DNA of 43,327 nucleotides from DATKWD01 sp035529695 (GCA_035529695.1 DATKWD010000054.1:1-43327); one strand, 5' to 3'. Counted from the stretch's first letter, positions 7,085-15,492 are shown. Numbers and translations: made by a program. Notes: generated from the letters alone by a model not told the origin.

Positions 7085-7935
7085 CGGGGGTCCTGCTCTT
7101 CGGGGCGCTGATGGTGTCGGTTGCGCGGTCGCTGTCCAGCAGAGTGCACCGAAGGCGCGTGCTGGGCCGCCTCCCCCACCGATCGGGCCGTTCGGTCGTC
7201 CGGGCCCCGCGGCGGCTGGTGGTTCGGATCGACGCCGCCGACCTCGCCATCGGGCCCGATCAGTTCCTGACCGTGTGGCTCGCATCCACCGGGCTCACCG
7301 CCGCCTCGGTCGGAGTGCTGGGCGAGGTCGGACTCATCCTGCTCGCCGGTGCAGCGACAGGGCCGCCCGTCGTGCTCGCGTTCATGCGTGGCCGTCGCGA
7401 CCAGCGGCGTCGCGCCGAACTGGCGACCTTCGCCGACGCGACCGCCAGCGCAGTTCGCGGCGGCGCTTCCCTCTCGGCGGCACTCGGTGCTTCGGACGCG
7501 TCGGTGAGCGGACCCCTCGCCGTAGAACTCGCCGAGCTCTCGCGACGAATCGACCAAGGTGTCCCGATCGTCGAGGTGTTCTCGACCTGGGCCACCGACC
7601 CGGACGACGACGTTCGACTCACCGGACGAGCGATCTCGATGGTGGCCGAGCACGGCGGCCGGACCGGCGATGCGCTCGAGCGGACGGCCACGGTCCTGCG
7701 GAGCCGGACGGACCTCCGAGATGAGCGGACGAGCATGGCTGCGCAAGCACGATCGAGCGCGCACGTGCTGGCCGTCGCACCGCTCGCGTTCATGGCCGTG
7801 TCGGGACTCGCCGACCCCCGCACCCTGCACTTCCTCGTCGCCACTCCCGTTGGCGTGGCGTGCCTCGTCACAGGCGTCGGCCTCGACCTCCTCGGTGCTC
7901 TATGGATGGCGAAGACCGTGAAGCAGGCCGCGTGA
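7081..7935 (+). CDS. tadB: TadB-type pilus assembly membrane protein (T2SS F domain)
   Basis: A 284-residue inner-membrane platform protein. Hydrophobic helices occur at the start of the protein, near QFLTVWLASTGLTAASVGVLG with GLILLAGAATGPPVVLAF, and at the C-terminus (VLAVAPLAFMAVSGL and FLVATPVGVACLVTGVGLDLL). The soluble T2SS-F core lies between them (LATFADATASAVRGGASLSAAL, then SRRIDQGVPIVEVFSTWA). It would form the membrane rotor driven by TadA. It begins at an ATGA overlap with tadA and ends in a GTGA overlap with the next gene. Confidence 0.85.
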   Translation: MTGVLLFGALMVSVARSLSSRVHRRRVLGRLPHRSGRSVVRAPRRLVVRIDAADLAIGPDQFLTVWLASTGLTAASVGVLGEVGLILLAGAATGPPVVLAFMRGRRDQRRRAELATFADATASAVRGGASLSAALGASDASVSGPLAVELAELSRRIDQGVPIVEVFSTWATDPDDDVRLTGRAISMVAEHGGRTGDALERTATVLRSRTDLRDERTSMAAQARSSAHVLAVAPLAFMAVSGLADPRTLHFLVATPVGVACLVTGVGLDLLGALWMAKTVKQAA

Positions 7936-8687
7936 AGGCCACCCTGATCGGCGCCTGCTGGGCTGGCGTCGTCCTCTCATGGCTCGCCTCGCCGCAGCGG
8001 CGCATCGTCCCGGCTCGCCCATCAGGGAGCGGCGTCGTCCGCTCGATCGGCCGGATCAGCCGCCAGGGTCCGGCGCTGCGCTGGGCGTCAGCGTTGGACA
8101 GCACCGACGACGTGGCGATCGGGGCGACGACTGCTTTCGGCTCCACGCTGGCCATCGCCGCACCAGCGCTGGGTGTGCTCGCGCTCGTGTGCGGATGGAC
8201 CGCACTCGTGTCACGAGCCCGTCGGAGGCAACGACCGATCGTGGTCGACCCCCTCGACGTCTCGACGGTCACCGACCTCCTCGTCATCGCCGCAGCGGCC
8301 GGTCTGGGGCTGCGCGCTGCGTGCGAAGCACTCTCGGGCCGGGTGGACCCTCCGTTCGACGAGGCGGTGGCGGCTGCGATGGCGATCCTCAGGTCGGGCG
8401 GCGACCAGACCGTGGCGATCCGGCATCTGTTCGGGCCGGCGGGACAACCCGGCGAGCGGGTTGCCTCGTCCATCACCGATGCGGCAAGAGACGGGATCGC
8501 ACTCGGAACCGTGCTCGCCAGGGCATCGGACGACCTCGAACGTCTCGGCCGCAGACGCGCCGAGCAACGGGCCAAGCGGCTGCCTGTCCGACTGCTGTTC
8601 CCTCTGGTCTGCTGCGCGCTTCCCTCCTTCGTGCTGCTCTCCGTCGTGCCTCTGCTCGCCGGATCAGTCGGGTCCATCCCGTTCTAG
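7932..8687 (+). CDS. tadC: TadC-type pilus assembly membrane protein (T2SS F domain)
   Basis: A 251-residue second platform protein. An N-terminal helix (TLIGACWAGVVLSWLA) and a mid helix (LAIAAPALGVLALVCGWTALV) are followed by a T2SS-F-like core (DLLVIAAAAGLGLRAACEAL, then ITDAARDGIALGTVLARASDDLE) and a final hydrophobic segment (LLFPLVCCALPSFVLLSVVPLL). The start is GTG 7932 in a GTGA overlap with tadB, so the longer frame starting at 7860 is not real. A strong hairpin and then the pilin gene follow it. Confidence 0.85.
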   Translation: MKATLIGACWAGVVLSWLASPQRRIVPARPSGSGVVRSIGRISRQGPALRWASALDSTDDVAIGATTAFGSTLAIAAPALGVLALVCGWTALVSRARRRQRPIVVDPLDVSTVTDLLVIAAAAGLGLRAACEALSGRVDPPFDEAVAAAMAILRSGGDQTVAIRHLFGPAGQPGERVASSITDAARDGIALGTVLARASDDLERLGRRRAEQRAKRLPVRLLFPLVCCALPSFVLLSVVPLLAGSVGSIPF

Positions 8688-8697
8688 ACCCGGCTCA

Positions 8698-8720
8698 GGG
8701 TTCGGTCTCCGACCGAACCC
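8698..8720 (+). terminator. Hairpin between tadC and pilin gene
   Basis: GGGTTCGGTC-TCC-GACCGAACCC is a perfect 10-bp stem with a 3-nt loop, 10 bp after the tadC stop and 50 bp before the pilin start. No T tract follows. In this position it could be a partial terminator or an mRNA-protecting structure at the 5' end of a processed, highly expressed pilin message. Confidence 0.6.
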
Positions 8721-8769
8721 CTCGAGGCCACGGCCTCCCTCATCCGCTCCCGAACCAAGGAGCCCATCC

Positions 8770-8934
8770 ATGTCACGTCCCACCGAGTCCGGTCAGACGA
8801 CCACCGAATATGCCCTCGTCCTGCTGGGCGCCGCTGCCATCGCACTGCTGTTGGTCGCATGGGCGACCCGGACCGACGCCATCGGGCGACTGTTCGACGC
8901 CGTCGTGTCCCAGATCCTCGACCAGGTCGGTTGA
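8770..8934 (+). CDS. Flp-type pilin
   Basis: A 54-residue class of small pilin. The sequence ESGQTTTEYALVLLGAAAIALLL matches the Flp prepilin pattern: a glycine cleavage site followed by T/A-x-x-E-Y and a hydrophobic helix (E5 and Y6 of the mature form). The tail is DAIGRLFDAVVSQILDQVG. A prepilin peptidase would cut before QTTTEY; none is encoded in this window. AAGGAG at 8757-8762 is a strong ribosome binding site 7 bp before the ATG. The stop shares bases with the TTG start of the next gene. Confidence 0.85.
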   Translation: MSRPTESGQTTTEYALVLLGAAAIALLLVAWATRTDAIGRLFDAVVSQILDQVG

Positions 8935-9305
8935 AGCCGCCTCGTACCGACACCGGACAATCGAGCGTCGAAGCCGCATTGGTCCTCCCCGTGGTCGTGC
9001 TCGGCCTGTCGGTGGTCCTGCAAGCGGGTCTCATCGTCCGCGATCAGGTCCTGGTCACCCACAGCGCCCGCGAAGGCGCGCGGGTCGCCGCCGTCGAGGC
9101 CGATGCCGACGCCGCGGCAGAGGCAACCCTGTCAGCAGCCGGACTCGATGCCGGTCGGCTCACCGTCGAGGTCGAAGGCTCGCTGGTCAGCGGCGAGCGG
9201 GTCCGCATCGAAGTCATCTACCGCTCGCCGATCGTCGTGCCGCTGCTCAACACCCTGGTCGACGACATCGACCTCACCGCAGCCGTCACGATCCGCGTGG
9301 AGTGA
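8931..9305 (+). CDS. TadE-like pilus minor protein
   Basis: A 124-residue protein with a short N-terminus, then GQSSVEAALVLPVVVLGLSVVLQAG, the TadE/TadG signature (G-x-x-x-V-E-x-A-L-V-L-P). The periplasmic or extracellular part follows (VLVTHSAREGARVAAVEAD) and ends with a predicted beta-rich tail (VEGSLVSGERVRIEVIYRSPIVVPLLNTL). The start is TTG at 8931 in a TTGA overlap with the pilin stop, since the longer frame from 8859 reads through pilin coding sequence. It is the last gene of the tad operon; no TadG follows. Confidence 0.8.
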   Translation: MKPPRTDTGQSSVEAALVLPVVVLGLSVVLQAGLIVRDQVLVTHSAREGARVAAVEADADAAAEATLSAAGLDAGRLTVEVEGSLVSGERVRIEVIYRSPIVVPLLNTLVDDIDLTAAVTIRVE

Positions 9306-9426
9306 GGCCCGCCGCGTCGGGGTGTCATGTGGACCGCGGACGACACGGTGAACAGCGGACGCTTCGAGACCTGACCCCAGCTGCGCTCGCTCTGCTCGAG
9401 TGAGCTCGACACCGCGTCCTGAGTCC

Positions 9427-11733
9427 TCAGGCGACGCCGACGAGGTTGCGGATGAGGCTCGCTGCGCCTGCCTTGTCGAGCGGCTCGTTGCCGTTGCCAC
9501 ATTTGGGCGACTGCACGCACGACGGACAACCGTCGGCGCACCGGCACGCCTCGATCGAACGAAGGGTCGCCAACAACAGGCCCGTGCCGGCCGAATAGCC
9601 GAGTTCGGCCACCCCCGCACCCCCCGGGTAGGCGTCGTAGATCACGATCGTGGCCGTGCCCGTCTCGGGTAGATGAGCCGTCGACACGCCGCCGACGTCC
9701 CACCGGTCGCAGATGGTGAACAGTGGCAGCATGCCGATCGCCGCGTGCTCGGCCGCGTGGAGCGCACCAGGAACTCGGGTCGGGTCGAGACCCGCCGCGT
9801 CGAGCACCGATTGATCGATCGCATACCAGAACGCCCTCGTGGTGAGGGTCGACGGAGGCAGATCGAGGCGAACCGACTCCAACACATCACCACTTCCGAC
9901 CTTCTTGCGTTGGTAGCCGGTGACCTGCCGAGTGACCTCGACCTCGCCCAGTTCGAGGTGGGCGCCGCCGAGCGTGGCCGTGACCTCGGTGGCGACCAGC
10001 GCCAGGTCGGTGGTCGACCGGACCACGGTGTAGTCGGAGCCGTCGTGTCGCTCGACCACGGCTCGGCGGTGTTCGAGGTCGAGTTCGGTCACTTGCCACG
10101 ACGTGCCTCGGTGGAGGTAGACCGCCCCCTCGTGCACCATCTCGGCGGCCCGGGCCCACTCGACGGTCCCGATTGCAGAGCCAGAGGTGTCGACGATCGA
10201 GACCGTGCCACCACCGCTCGAACGCAGACCGATGCCATGGGCGGGCCAGCCGTTCCCGGTCCACACCGCGATCGGACCGGACGACCGGCGCCGAACGGCG
10301 AGGTCGTCGGATCGCACCAGCTCGCAGATCGTCTCGTCGATGAGACCCGGCCAGAACTCCCGGTCGGCATGGGTGAGCGGGAGCTCGAAAGCAGCGCAGC
10401 GCAGATGGGGACGTGAGACGAATCGATTGGCAGGGTTGACGACCGCCGGTTCAGGCGACCGACGGAACAGTTCGGTCGGATTGGCCATCAACCACTGATC
10501 GAGCTGATCGCTTCCCCCGACGAGCACACCGAGCGACGTCCTTCCGTCGCGGCCCGCACGCCCGACCTGTTGCCAGAACGAGGCGATGGTGCCCGGGAAG
10601 CCGTTGACCACCACCGCATCCAGCCCGTCCAGGTCGACCCCCAGTTCGAGGGCGGTCGTGGTGACCACCCCGTCGACCTCGCCCATCGCCAACGCTTCTT
10701 CGATCTCGCGCCGCTCGGCCGACAGGTAGCCGCCCCGGTACGGACGAATACGGTCGGCGACCTTGGGCAGGCGCCGCGACGCGTCGGCCGCGACCAACTC
10801 GGTGCCCCGTCGGCTCCGGCAGAACGTGATGGTCCGGTTGCCGTCGGCGACGAGGCCGGCCAGCAGCCCGGCGGCCTCGGCATGGGTCGAGGACCGCTGA
10901 CCCGACTCGGCGTCGACGAGCGGTGGATTCCACAGGGCGATGAGGCGCTCACCACACGGTGACCCGTCCTGGGTGACCGCCTCGACCGGCAGACCCGCAA
11001 GCTCAGATGCCAGCACTTCGGGGGTACCGAGCGTGGCCGACGTGAAGCAGAAGGTCGGGTCGGAGCCGTAGTGGCGACACAGCCGGCGGAGGCGGCGTAA
11101 CAGATGGGCGACGTGGCTCCCGAACACGCCACGGAAGACGTGGAGCTCGTCGATGACGACGTAGTCGAGCCGTGAAAGGAATCGGGTCCACCGTGGGTGG
11201 TGCGGCAACAGCCCGCTGTGCAACATCTCGGGGTTGGTGAGCACGACGTTGGCATTGCGCCGCACCCAGGTGCGGAGCTCTCGATCAGTGTCGCCGTCGT
11301 AGGCACCTGCCACCACGCCACCGAAATCGTGCTCGGCCATGGAGCGGAGTTGGTCCCGCGCCAGTGCCTTCGTCGGGAAGAGACAGAGCGCCGACCCTGG
11401 ACGGACCGGGCGAGCAGACGACTCGGCGATGGCGGCTTGATAGACGAGCGACTTCCCCGAACCGGTCCCCGTGGCCACGACCACCGAGCGACCGTCGCGG
11501 AGGTGGTCGATCGCCTCGACTTGATGCGACCAGAGGCGGTCGACACCGAGGCGTTCGGTGACCGCCGGAGGCAGCGGCCGCGCCAGTTCGCCGTAGCCGG
11601 CGTCACGACCGGGCACCCGTTCGACGTGGACCAGCCGGCCGACGTCGTCGAGGCGGCCGGCGTCAGCGGCCGCGGCTCGGTTCGCCAGGGTCGCGACGAG
11701 ATCGTCGAGCGGGGTCGAGGCGGCGAGCGCCAT
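9427..11733 (-). CDS. DEAD/DEAH-box helicase with DUF1998 domain (MrfA/YprA-like)
   Basis: A 768-residue superfamily 2 helicase. Motif I GTGSGKS is at residues 89-95 and the DELH motif II is in YVVIDELHVFRGVFGSHV. The second RecA lobe has TTALELGVDLDGLDAVVVNGFPG, and QQVGRAGRDGR is motif VI. The C-terminal region carries a DUF1998-type cysteine cluster (CRCADGCPSCVQSPKCG). That layout matches Bacillus MrfA/YprA, a DNA repair helicase for mitomycin-type lesions (family knowledge); the role here is inferred. The ATG at 11733 gives the normal N-terminus. It is divergent from the STAS gene at 11835 and convergent with the tad operon. Confidence 0.9.
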   Translation of the reverse strand: MALAASTPLDDLVATLANRAAAADAGRLDDVGRLVHVERVPGRDAGYGELARPLPPAVTERLGVDRLWSHQVEAIDHLRDGRSVVVATGTGSGKSLVYQAAIAESSARPVRPGSALCLFPTKALARDQLRSMAEHDFGGVVAGAYDGDTDRELRTWVRRNANVVLTNPEMLHSGLLPHHPRWTRFLSRLDYVVIDELHVFRGVFGSHVAHLLRRLRRLCRHYGSDPTFCFTSATLGTPEVLASELAGLPVEAVTQDGSPCGERLIALWNPPLVDAESGQRSSTHAEAAGLLAGLVADGNRTITFCRSRRGTELVAADASRRLPKVADRIRPYRGGYLSAERREIEEALAMGEVDGVVTTTALELGVDLDGLDAVVVNGFPGTIASFWQQVGRAGRDGRTSLGVLVGGSDQLDQWLMANPTELFRRSPEPAVVNPANRFVSRPHLRCAAFELPLTHADREFWPGLIDETICELVRSDDLAVRRRSSGPIAVWTGNGWPAHGIGLRSSGGGTVSIVDTSGSAIGTVEWARAAEMVHEGAVYLHRGTSWQVTELDLEHRRAVVERHDGSDYTVVRSTTDLALVATEVTATLGGAHLELGEVEVTRQVTGYQRKKVGSGDVLESVRLDLPPSTLTTRAFWYAIDQSVLDAAGLDPTRVPGALHAAEHAAIGMLPLFTICDRWDVGGVSTAHLPETGTATIVIYDAYPGGAGVAELGYSAGTGLLLATLRSIEACRCADGCPSCVQSPKCGNGNEPLDKAGAASLIRNLVGVA

Positions 11734-11765
11734 GAGCTGAGACTACGCGTTTCGCCGGTGTAGTT

Positions 11766-11786
11766 ACCACGGTGTGGTTTCACCAC
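11766..11786. promoter_or_regulatory. Direct and inverted repeats upstream of STAS operon
   Basis: ACCACGG occurs at 11766-11772 and again at 11782-11788, and GTGGT-TTC-ACCAC (11774-11786) forms a small inverted repeat between them. It lies in the 101-bp region between the divergent helicase and STAS genes, so it may be an operator for either. Confidence 0.3.
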
Positions 11787-11834
11787 GGACGGTAGGTTTC
11801 GTGCCTGACGCCCCGCAGGGCACGTTGGAGCACG

Positions 11835-12167
11835 ATGGATCTCGAGATCGACACGTACGCGCACGACGACTGGTGGGTGGTCTCGGTCCACGGCGACGTC
11901 GACATCGCGACTGCACCGCGCCTGCGCGAAGTCGTGATCGGACTCGTCTCCGACGGGCACCTCGATGTCGTGATCGACCTCGGCGCGGTCGACTTCCTCG
12001 ACTCGACCGGACTCGGCGCGATCGTCGGCGCACTCAAACGCGTCCGAACCCACGGCGGCGACCTGCGTCTGGTCTGCACCAACTCACGGATCCGCAAGGT
12101 GTTCGAGCTCACCGGTCTCGACCGAGTGTTCGTGATGGCCGACTCGATCGAAACTGCGGTCGGATGA
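11835..12167 (+). CDS. STAS-domain anti-sigma factor antagonist
   Basis: A 110-residue SpoIIAA/RsbV-like protein. The STAS core VHGDVDIATAPRLREVV is followed by VDFLDSTGLGAIVGAL, in which the serine of DSTGLG is the residue phosphorylated by the partner kinase, and it ends with IRKVFELTGLDRVF. When dephosphorylated it should bind its anti-sigma partner and free a sigma factor. The next gene (ATGA overlap at 12164-12167) is that partner. No sigma gene is adjacent; the group 2 sigma at 3980 is a possible but unproven client. Confidence 0.92.
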   Translation: MDLEIDTYAHDDWWVVSVHGDVDIATAPRLREVVIGLVSDGHLDVVIDLGAVDFLDSTGLGAIVGALKRVRTHGGDLRLVCTNSRIRKVFELTGLDRVFVMADSIETAVG

Positions 12168-12604
12168 CGACGCGCGAGGTGGTACTCGAGATCCCGGCCC
12201 GCCTCGACTACCTCGCCGTGGTTCGCCTTGTCGTGGCAACTGCCGCGAGCCTCGACCCGCCGCTCTCCGACAGCCGCCTCGAGGACCTCCGCCTCGCGGT
12301 GTCGGAGGCCTGCAGCAATGCAGTGAAGGCACACGCCAAGGAAGCGTCGCCCGAGCCGGTGACGATTCGCTGTCATGTCGGCCCCGAGAGCTTCATCGTC
12401 GAGATCATCGACCACGGTCCCGGATTCGACCCTGACGAACTCTCGGTACTTCCCGAGGTGACCGATCCCGAACGACTGGACCACGAGGGTGGGTTGGGCA
12501 TTCCGCTCATCAAGGTCCTCGCCGACCGGGCCTCGTTTCGTCAGCACCAGAACGGCATGGCCGTGAAGATGACCTTCGATCGGCCGTCGACTTCGGCTAC
12601 GTGA
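12164..12604 (+). CDS. Anti-sigma serine kinase, RsbW/SpoIIAB-like (HATPase_c)
   Basis: A 146-residue GHKL ATPase. The N box is in LAVSEACSNAVKAH, the G1 box is IIDHGPGFDPD, and a G2-like EGGLGIPLIKVLAD follows. It is translationally coupled to the STAS antagonist before it. In the partner-switch scheme it binds a sigma factor and phosphorylates the STAS protein. The small size with no extra domain is typical of actinobacterial RsbW-type proteins. Confidence 0.9.
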   Translation: MTTREVVLEIPARLDYLAVVRLVVATAASLDPPLSDSRLEDLRLAVSEACSNAVKAHAKEASPEPVTIRCHVGPESFIVEIIDHGPGFDPDELSVLPEVTDPERLDHEGGLGIPLIKVLADRASFRQHQNGMAVKMTFDRPSTSAT

Positions 12605-12629
12605 TCTCCGCCTGGAGCGGTCACAATGG

Positions 12630-14114
12630 ATGCTTGGGCGCATCGTCGCGCCTCGCACCCTCGCCGTGAACTCCTCCGACCAGAACTCCCCGCCCCGCAG
12701 CGTCCGCCACACCTGGAGCGAATCCGAACGATTCGTTCCGAGGGCCTTCGTCCGCCCGTTCCAGCGCTTCATGCAGATCGAAGCCGCTGGCGGCGTCATC
12801 CTGCTCGCAAGCGCCGTCGTTGCCCTGGTGTGGGTCAACTCACCCTGGGGCGACACCTATACCGAGCTGTGGGAAACACGCCTCGTCGTCGAGCTCGGCC
12901 ACGACCTCCTCAACATCGATCTGACGCTCGTCGAGTGGATCAACGACGGGCTGATGACATTGTTCTTCTTCGTTGTCGGTCTGGAGATCAAGCGCGAGCT
13001 CGTGGTCGGAGAACTCCGGGACCCTCGGGCCGTCGCCTTGCCGGCCATTGCCGCGCTGGGCGGCATGTTGGTTCCTGCTGCGATCTATCTGGCGTTCAAC
13101 GCCGGCACCCCCACCGAGAAGGGGTGGGGCATCCCGATGGCGACCGACATCGCGTTTGCCGTGGGCATCGTGGCATTGGTGGGCGATCGGATCCCGTCGG
13201 GGGCAAAGCTGTTCCTGCTCACCCTCGCCATCGCCGACGACATCGGCGCCATCGTGGTCATCGCCGTCTTCTACACCGACGATCTGTCGTTCGCGTGGTT
13301 GGGCGGGGCCGTGGTGATCCTGCTCGGTCTCGAGGTCGCGAAACGGATGAACATCCGAGCGCCCGCGGTCTACCTCGCCGGCGGCGCGATCACATGGTTC
13401 TGTCTCCTCGAGTCCGGCGTCCACGCAACCCTCGCCGGCGTCGCGCTGGGCCTGATGTCGCCGGTGTGGTCGTTCTACGATCCTCGCCGCTTCGCACCGA
13501 ATGCGCGGGCGCTGGTCGACCGGGTCGAGAACTCGCTGCTCGACGACGAGCTGACGAGCGCCGAACTCGAGGTCAACAACGAGGCGATCGAGGATCTCCA
13601 GCGACTGGCGTGGGAGACGCTCTCGCCGCTCGAGCGAATCGAGAACAAGCTCACCCCGTGGGTCGCGTTCGGCATCGTGCCGCTGTTCGCTCTGGCCAAC
13701 GCCGGTGTCGAGGTCACCGGGGACGCCTTGGGCAGCCTGGCCGACAACAAACCGGCCATGGGAGTCATCTTCGGCCTGGTCGTCGGCAAGACCGTCGGCA
13801 TCCTCTCGTTCACGTTCCTCACCACCAAGCTCGGGCTCGGGAAGCTCCCGGCCTACACGACGTGGCGAGACATCGTCGGCCTTGCGGCCACCGCCGGCGT
13901 CGGGTTCACCGTGGCGCTCTTCGTAGCCGGTCTGGCGTTCGAGGACCCGCTACTGATCGCCGACGCCAAGATCGGCATCCTCCTCGGCAGCACGATCGCC
14001 GGCATCATCGGATACACCCTTCTCCGGTCCTCCGCCCGGACTCCACCCGAGGGGCTGGGCCCCTCGCCCGTCGAAGCGGTACCGCCCGAGGAGCAAGCTC
14101 AGCCGGCGAGCTGA
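12630..14114 (+). CDS. nhaA: Na+/H+ antiporter NhaA
   Basis: A 494-residue inner-membrane antiporter exporting Na+ (or Li+) in exchange for protons. The ion-binding motif IADDIGAIVV carries the paired aspartates D203 and D204 (equivalent to D163/D164 of E. coli NhaA), and TDIAFAVG (172-179) is the discontinuous helix IV. About eleven to twelve hydrophobic segments are visible. An insert of about 80 residues between segments (AELEVNNEAIEDLQRLAWETL) and a proline-rich tail are acidic and probably cytosolic. ATG 12630 is used; GTG 12666 is an in-frame alternative. The 3' end overlaps the opposite-strand lipoprotein gene by 16 bp. Confidence 0.95.
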   Translation: MLGRIVAPRTLAVNSSDQNSPPRSVRHTWSESERFVPRAFVRPFQRFMQIEAAGGVILLASAVVALVWVNSPWGDTYTELWETRLVVELGHDLLNIDLTLVEWINDGLMTLFFFVVGLEIKRELVVGELRDPRAVALPAIAALGGMLVPAAIYLAFNAGTPTEKGWGIPMATDIAFAVGIVALVGDRIPSGAKLFLLTLAIADDIGAIVVIAVFYTDDLSFAWLGGAVVILLGLEVAKRMNIRAPAVYLAGGAITWFCLLESGVHATLAGVALGLMSPVWSFYDPRRFAPNARALVDRVENSLLDDELTSAELEVNNEAIEDLQRLAWETLSPLERIENKLTPWVAFGIVPLFALANAGVEVTGDALGSLADNKPAMGVIFGLVVGKTVGILSFTFLTTKLGLGKLPAYTTWRDIVGLAATAGVGFTVALFVAGLAFEDPLLIADAKIGILLGSTIAGIIGYTLLRSSARTPPEGLGPSPVEAVPPEEQAQPAS

Positions 14115-14488
14115 GTGGCCGAGACGCACGAGAGCGCGGCCTGCAACAGGCGCTCGCGGCTCGGAACATCGAGGTCCTCGAGCGCTGGGGCAGCCGCAAA
14201 CGTCTCGAGGGTGTCACGGTCGAATACACCGGCGACCGCATCGGCGATGCATTCGTGATCGTCACGATTGGAGTCGTTCGCCTCGGCCCCCAACAGATGG
14301 GTGGCCACCGAGTCCGCCGCCGCGCTTCCTCCGCCGTCACCACCACCACAGGCCGCGACGCCAACCGCCACCAGCATCACCGCCGCAACGCCCGTCGCAC
14401 GCCCACGAACGCACCCACCCCGGATCCTCGTTGCGCTCCTGCCAATAATTGGCGGGAGAGCAACGAAGATCGGGGTTGGGTCACTCAC
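14099..14488 (-). CDS. Putative lipoprotein with N-terminus running through palindromic repeat
   Basis: The mature protein starts at the lipobox cysteine (VGVAAC) after the hydrophobic stretch GVAAVMLVAVGVAAC and continues about 80 residues with a conserved-looking DDHECIADAVAGVFDRDTLETF and a second cysteine near the end (LLQAALSC). From the internal ATG (14363) the signal peptide would have no positive charge. The upstream part (RSATRIRGGCVRGRA) supplies arginines but is encoded by the palindromic repeat (copy 2), and its GTG (14488) overlaps the recR stop. I therefore give the GTG start with low confidence; the core protein is likely real. The function is unknown. It is the last gene of the recR group. 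Confidence 0.55.
   Translation of the reverse strand: MSDPTPIFVALPPIIGRSATRIRGGCVRGRATGVAAVMLVAVGVAACGGGDGGGSAAADSVATHLLGAEANDSNRDDHECIADAVAGVFDRDTLETFAAAPALEDLDVPSRERLLQAALSCVSATQLAG
14418..14475. repeat. Palindromic intergenic repeat, copy 2
   Basis: The right arm AGAGCAACGAAGATC is intact; the left arm GATCCTCGTTGCGCT has two changes against the family arm. The inner CCAATAATTGG is a perfect small palindrome, and the arms extend into CCCC/GGGG flanks. It lies between the recR stop and the lipoprotein core, inside the frame of the latter. Confidence 0.85.
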
Positions 14489-15086
14489 TTACGGTGCGCC
14501 TGCCTTCGAGCGCGCGCCCGAGGGTCAGCTCATCGGCGTATTCGAGATCGCCGCCGACGGGCAGACCGCTTGCGATCCGGGTGACGTTGATGCCCGCTGG
14601 TCCGATCAGCCGGGTGAGGTACAGCGCCGTCGCCTCGCCCTCGATGTTCGGGTTGGTGCAGAGGATGACCTCGGTCACGTCGTCGGACTCGAGACGCGCG
14701 AGCAACTCGGCGACTCGGAGCTGTTCGGGACCGATGCCCTCGAGCGGATTGATCGCTCCGCCGAGCACGTGGTAGCGACCCGTGAACTCGTTGGTCTTCT
14801 CGACCGCCACGACATCGCGCGGCTCCTCGACCACGCAGATGACCCGTTGATCGCGGCGCTCATCGGAGCACACCCCGCAGGTGGGTGCCTCGGCCAGGTT
14901 GAAACAGACCTCGCAGAACCGAACCCGCTCCTTGGCCGTGATGATCGCCGCAGACAGGCGGCGAGCATCGACCTCGTCGACCTTCAGGAGGTGGAAGGCG
15001 ATGCGCTGAGCCGACTTCGGCCCGATGCCCGGCAAGCGACCGAACTCGTCGATCAGCGCCTGAACCGATTCGCCATAGGGACTCAC
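14481..15086 (-). CDS. recR: Recombination mediator protein RecR
   Basis: A 201-residue protein, normal for RecR (about 198-203). The N-terminal helix-hairpin-helix (LPGIGPKSAQRIAFHLL) is followed by a four-cysteine zinc motif (CEVC and CGVC in FCEVCFNLAEAPTCGVCSDE) and the Toprim domain (VICVVEEPRDVVAVEKTNEF, then GGAINPLEGIGPE and a second acidic cluster). It loads RecA with RecFO in gap repair. The start is GTG 15084-15086; the frame continues to 15338 but those residues are out of family. It is downstream of ybaB (16 bp). Confidence 0.96.
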   Translation of the reverse strand: MSPYGESVQALIDEFGRLPGIGPKSAQRIAFHLLKVDEVDARRLSAAIITAKERVRFCEVCFNLAEAPTCGVCSDERRDQRVICVVEEPRDVVAVEKTNEFTGRYHVLGGAINPLEGIGPEQLRVAELLARLESDDVTEVILCTNPNIEGEATALYLTRLIGPAGINVTRIASGLPVGGDLEYADELTLGRALEGRRTVSE

Positions 15087-15102
15087 GGCGTTCGCCCGGT
15101 GA

Positions 15103-15492
15103 TCAATCTTCGGCGTCGGTGTCGATGACGCCACCCAGCAGGTCGCCGATCGAACCGAGATCGAGGGCGCCGGCTCCGCCGGACTGGAGGGCCGCGATCT
15201 TCTGGTTGCAGTCGTGCAGCGCCGCGAGCACCAGATCTTCGAGCGTCTCCACATCGTCGGGATCGACCGCGGCTCGGTCGATGGCCACCGCATCGAAGCG
15301 ACCCATGCCCGAGACGGTGATCCTGACCACCCCACCACCGGCCGAACCCTCGATGATGGTGTCGTTGGCCGCCTGTGCCTGGCTCATCATGGCCTGGGCC
15401 TGCTCGAGCAACCCGCCGAGATCGAGGCCGCCTGTCAAGGCGCTCAGATCGTCGGGGTCATCCTCCAAACTCATGGACGCATCCTCGCTCAT
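15103..15492 (-). CDS. Nucleoid-associated protein, YbaB/EbfC family
   Basis: A 129-residue small DNA-binding protein. The helical segment LGGLLEQAQAMMSQAQAAND leads into the beta sheet EGSAGGGVVRITVSGMGRFDAVAIDRAAV, the YbaB signature. The C-terminal helix (ETLEDLVLAALHDCNQKIAAL) follows. Position between dnaX and recR is the conserved arrangement. I took ATG 15492; TTG 15498, which overlaps the dnaX stop, is an alternative with a GGGGG just before it. Confidence 0.93.
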   Translation of the reverse strand: MSEDASMSLEDDPDDLSALTGGLDLGGLLEQAQAMMSQAQAANDTIIEGSAGGGVVRITVSGMGRFDAVAIDRAAVDPDDVETLEDLVLAALHDCNQKIAALQSGGAGALDLGSIGDLLGGVIDTDAED

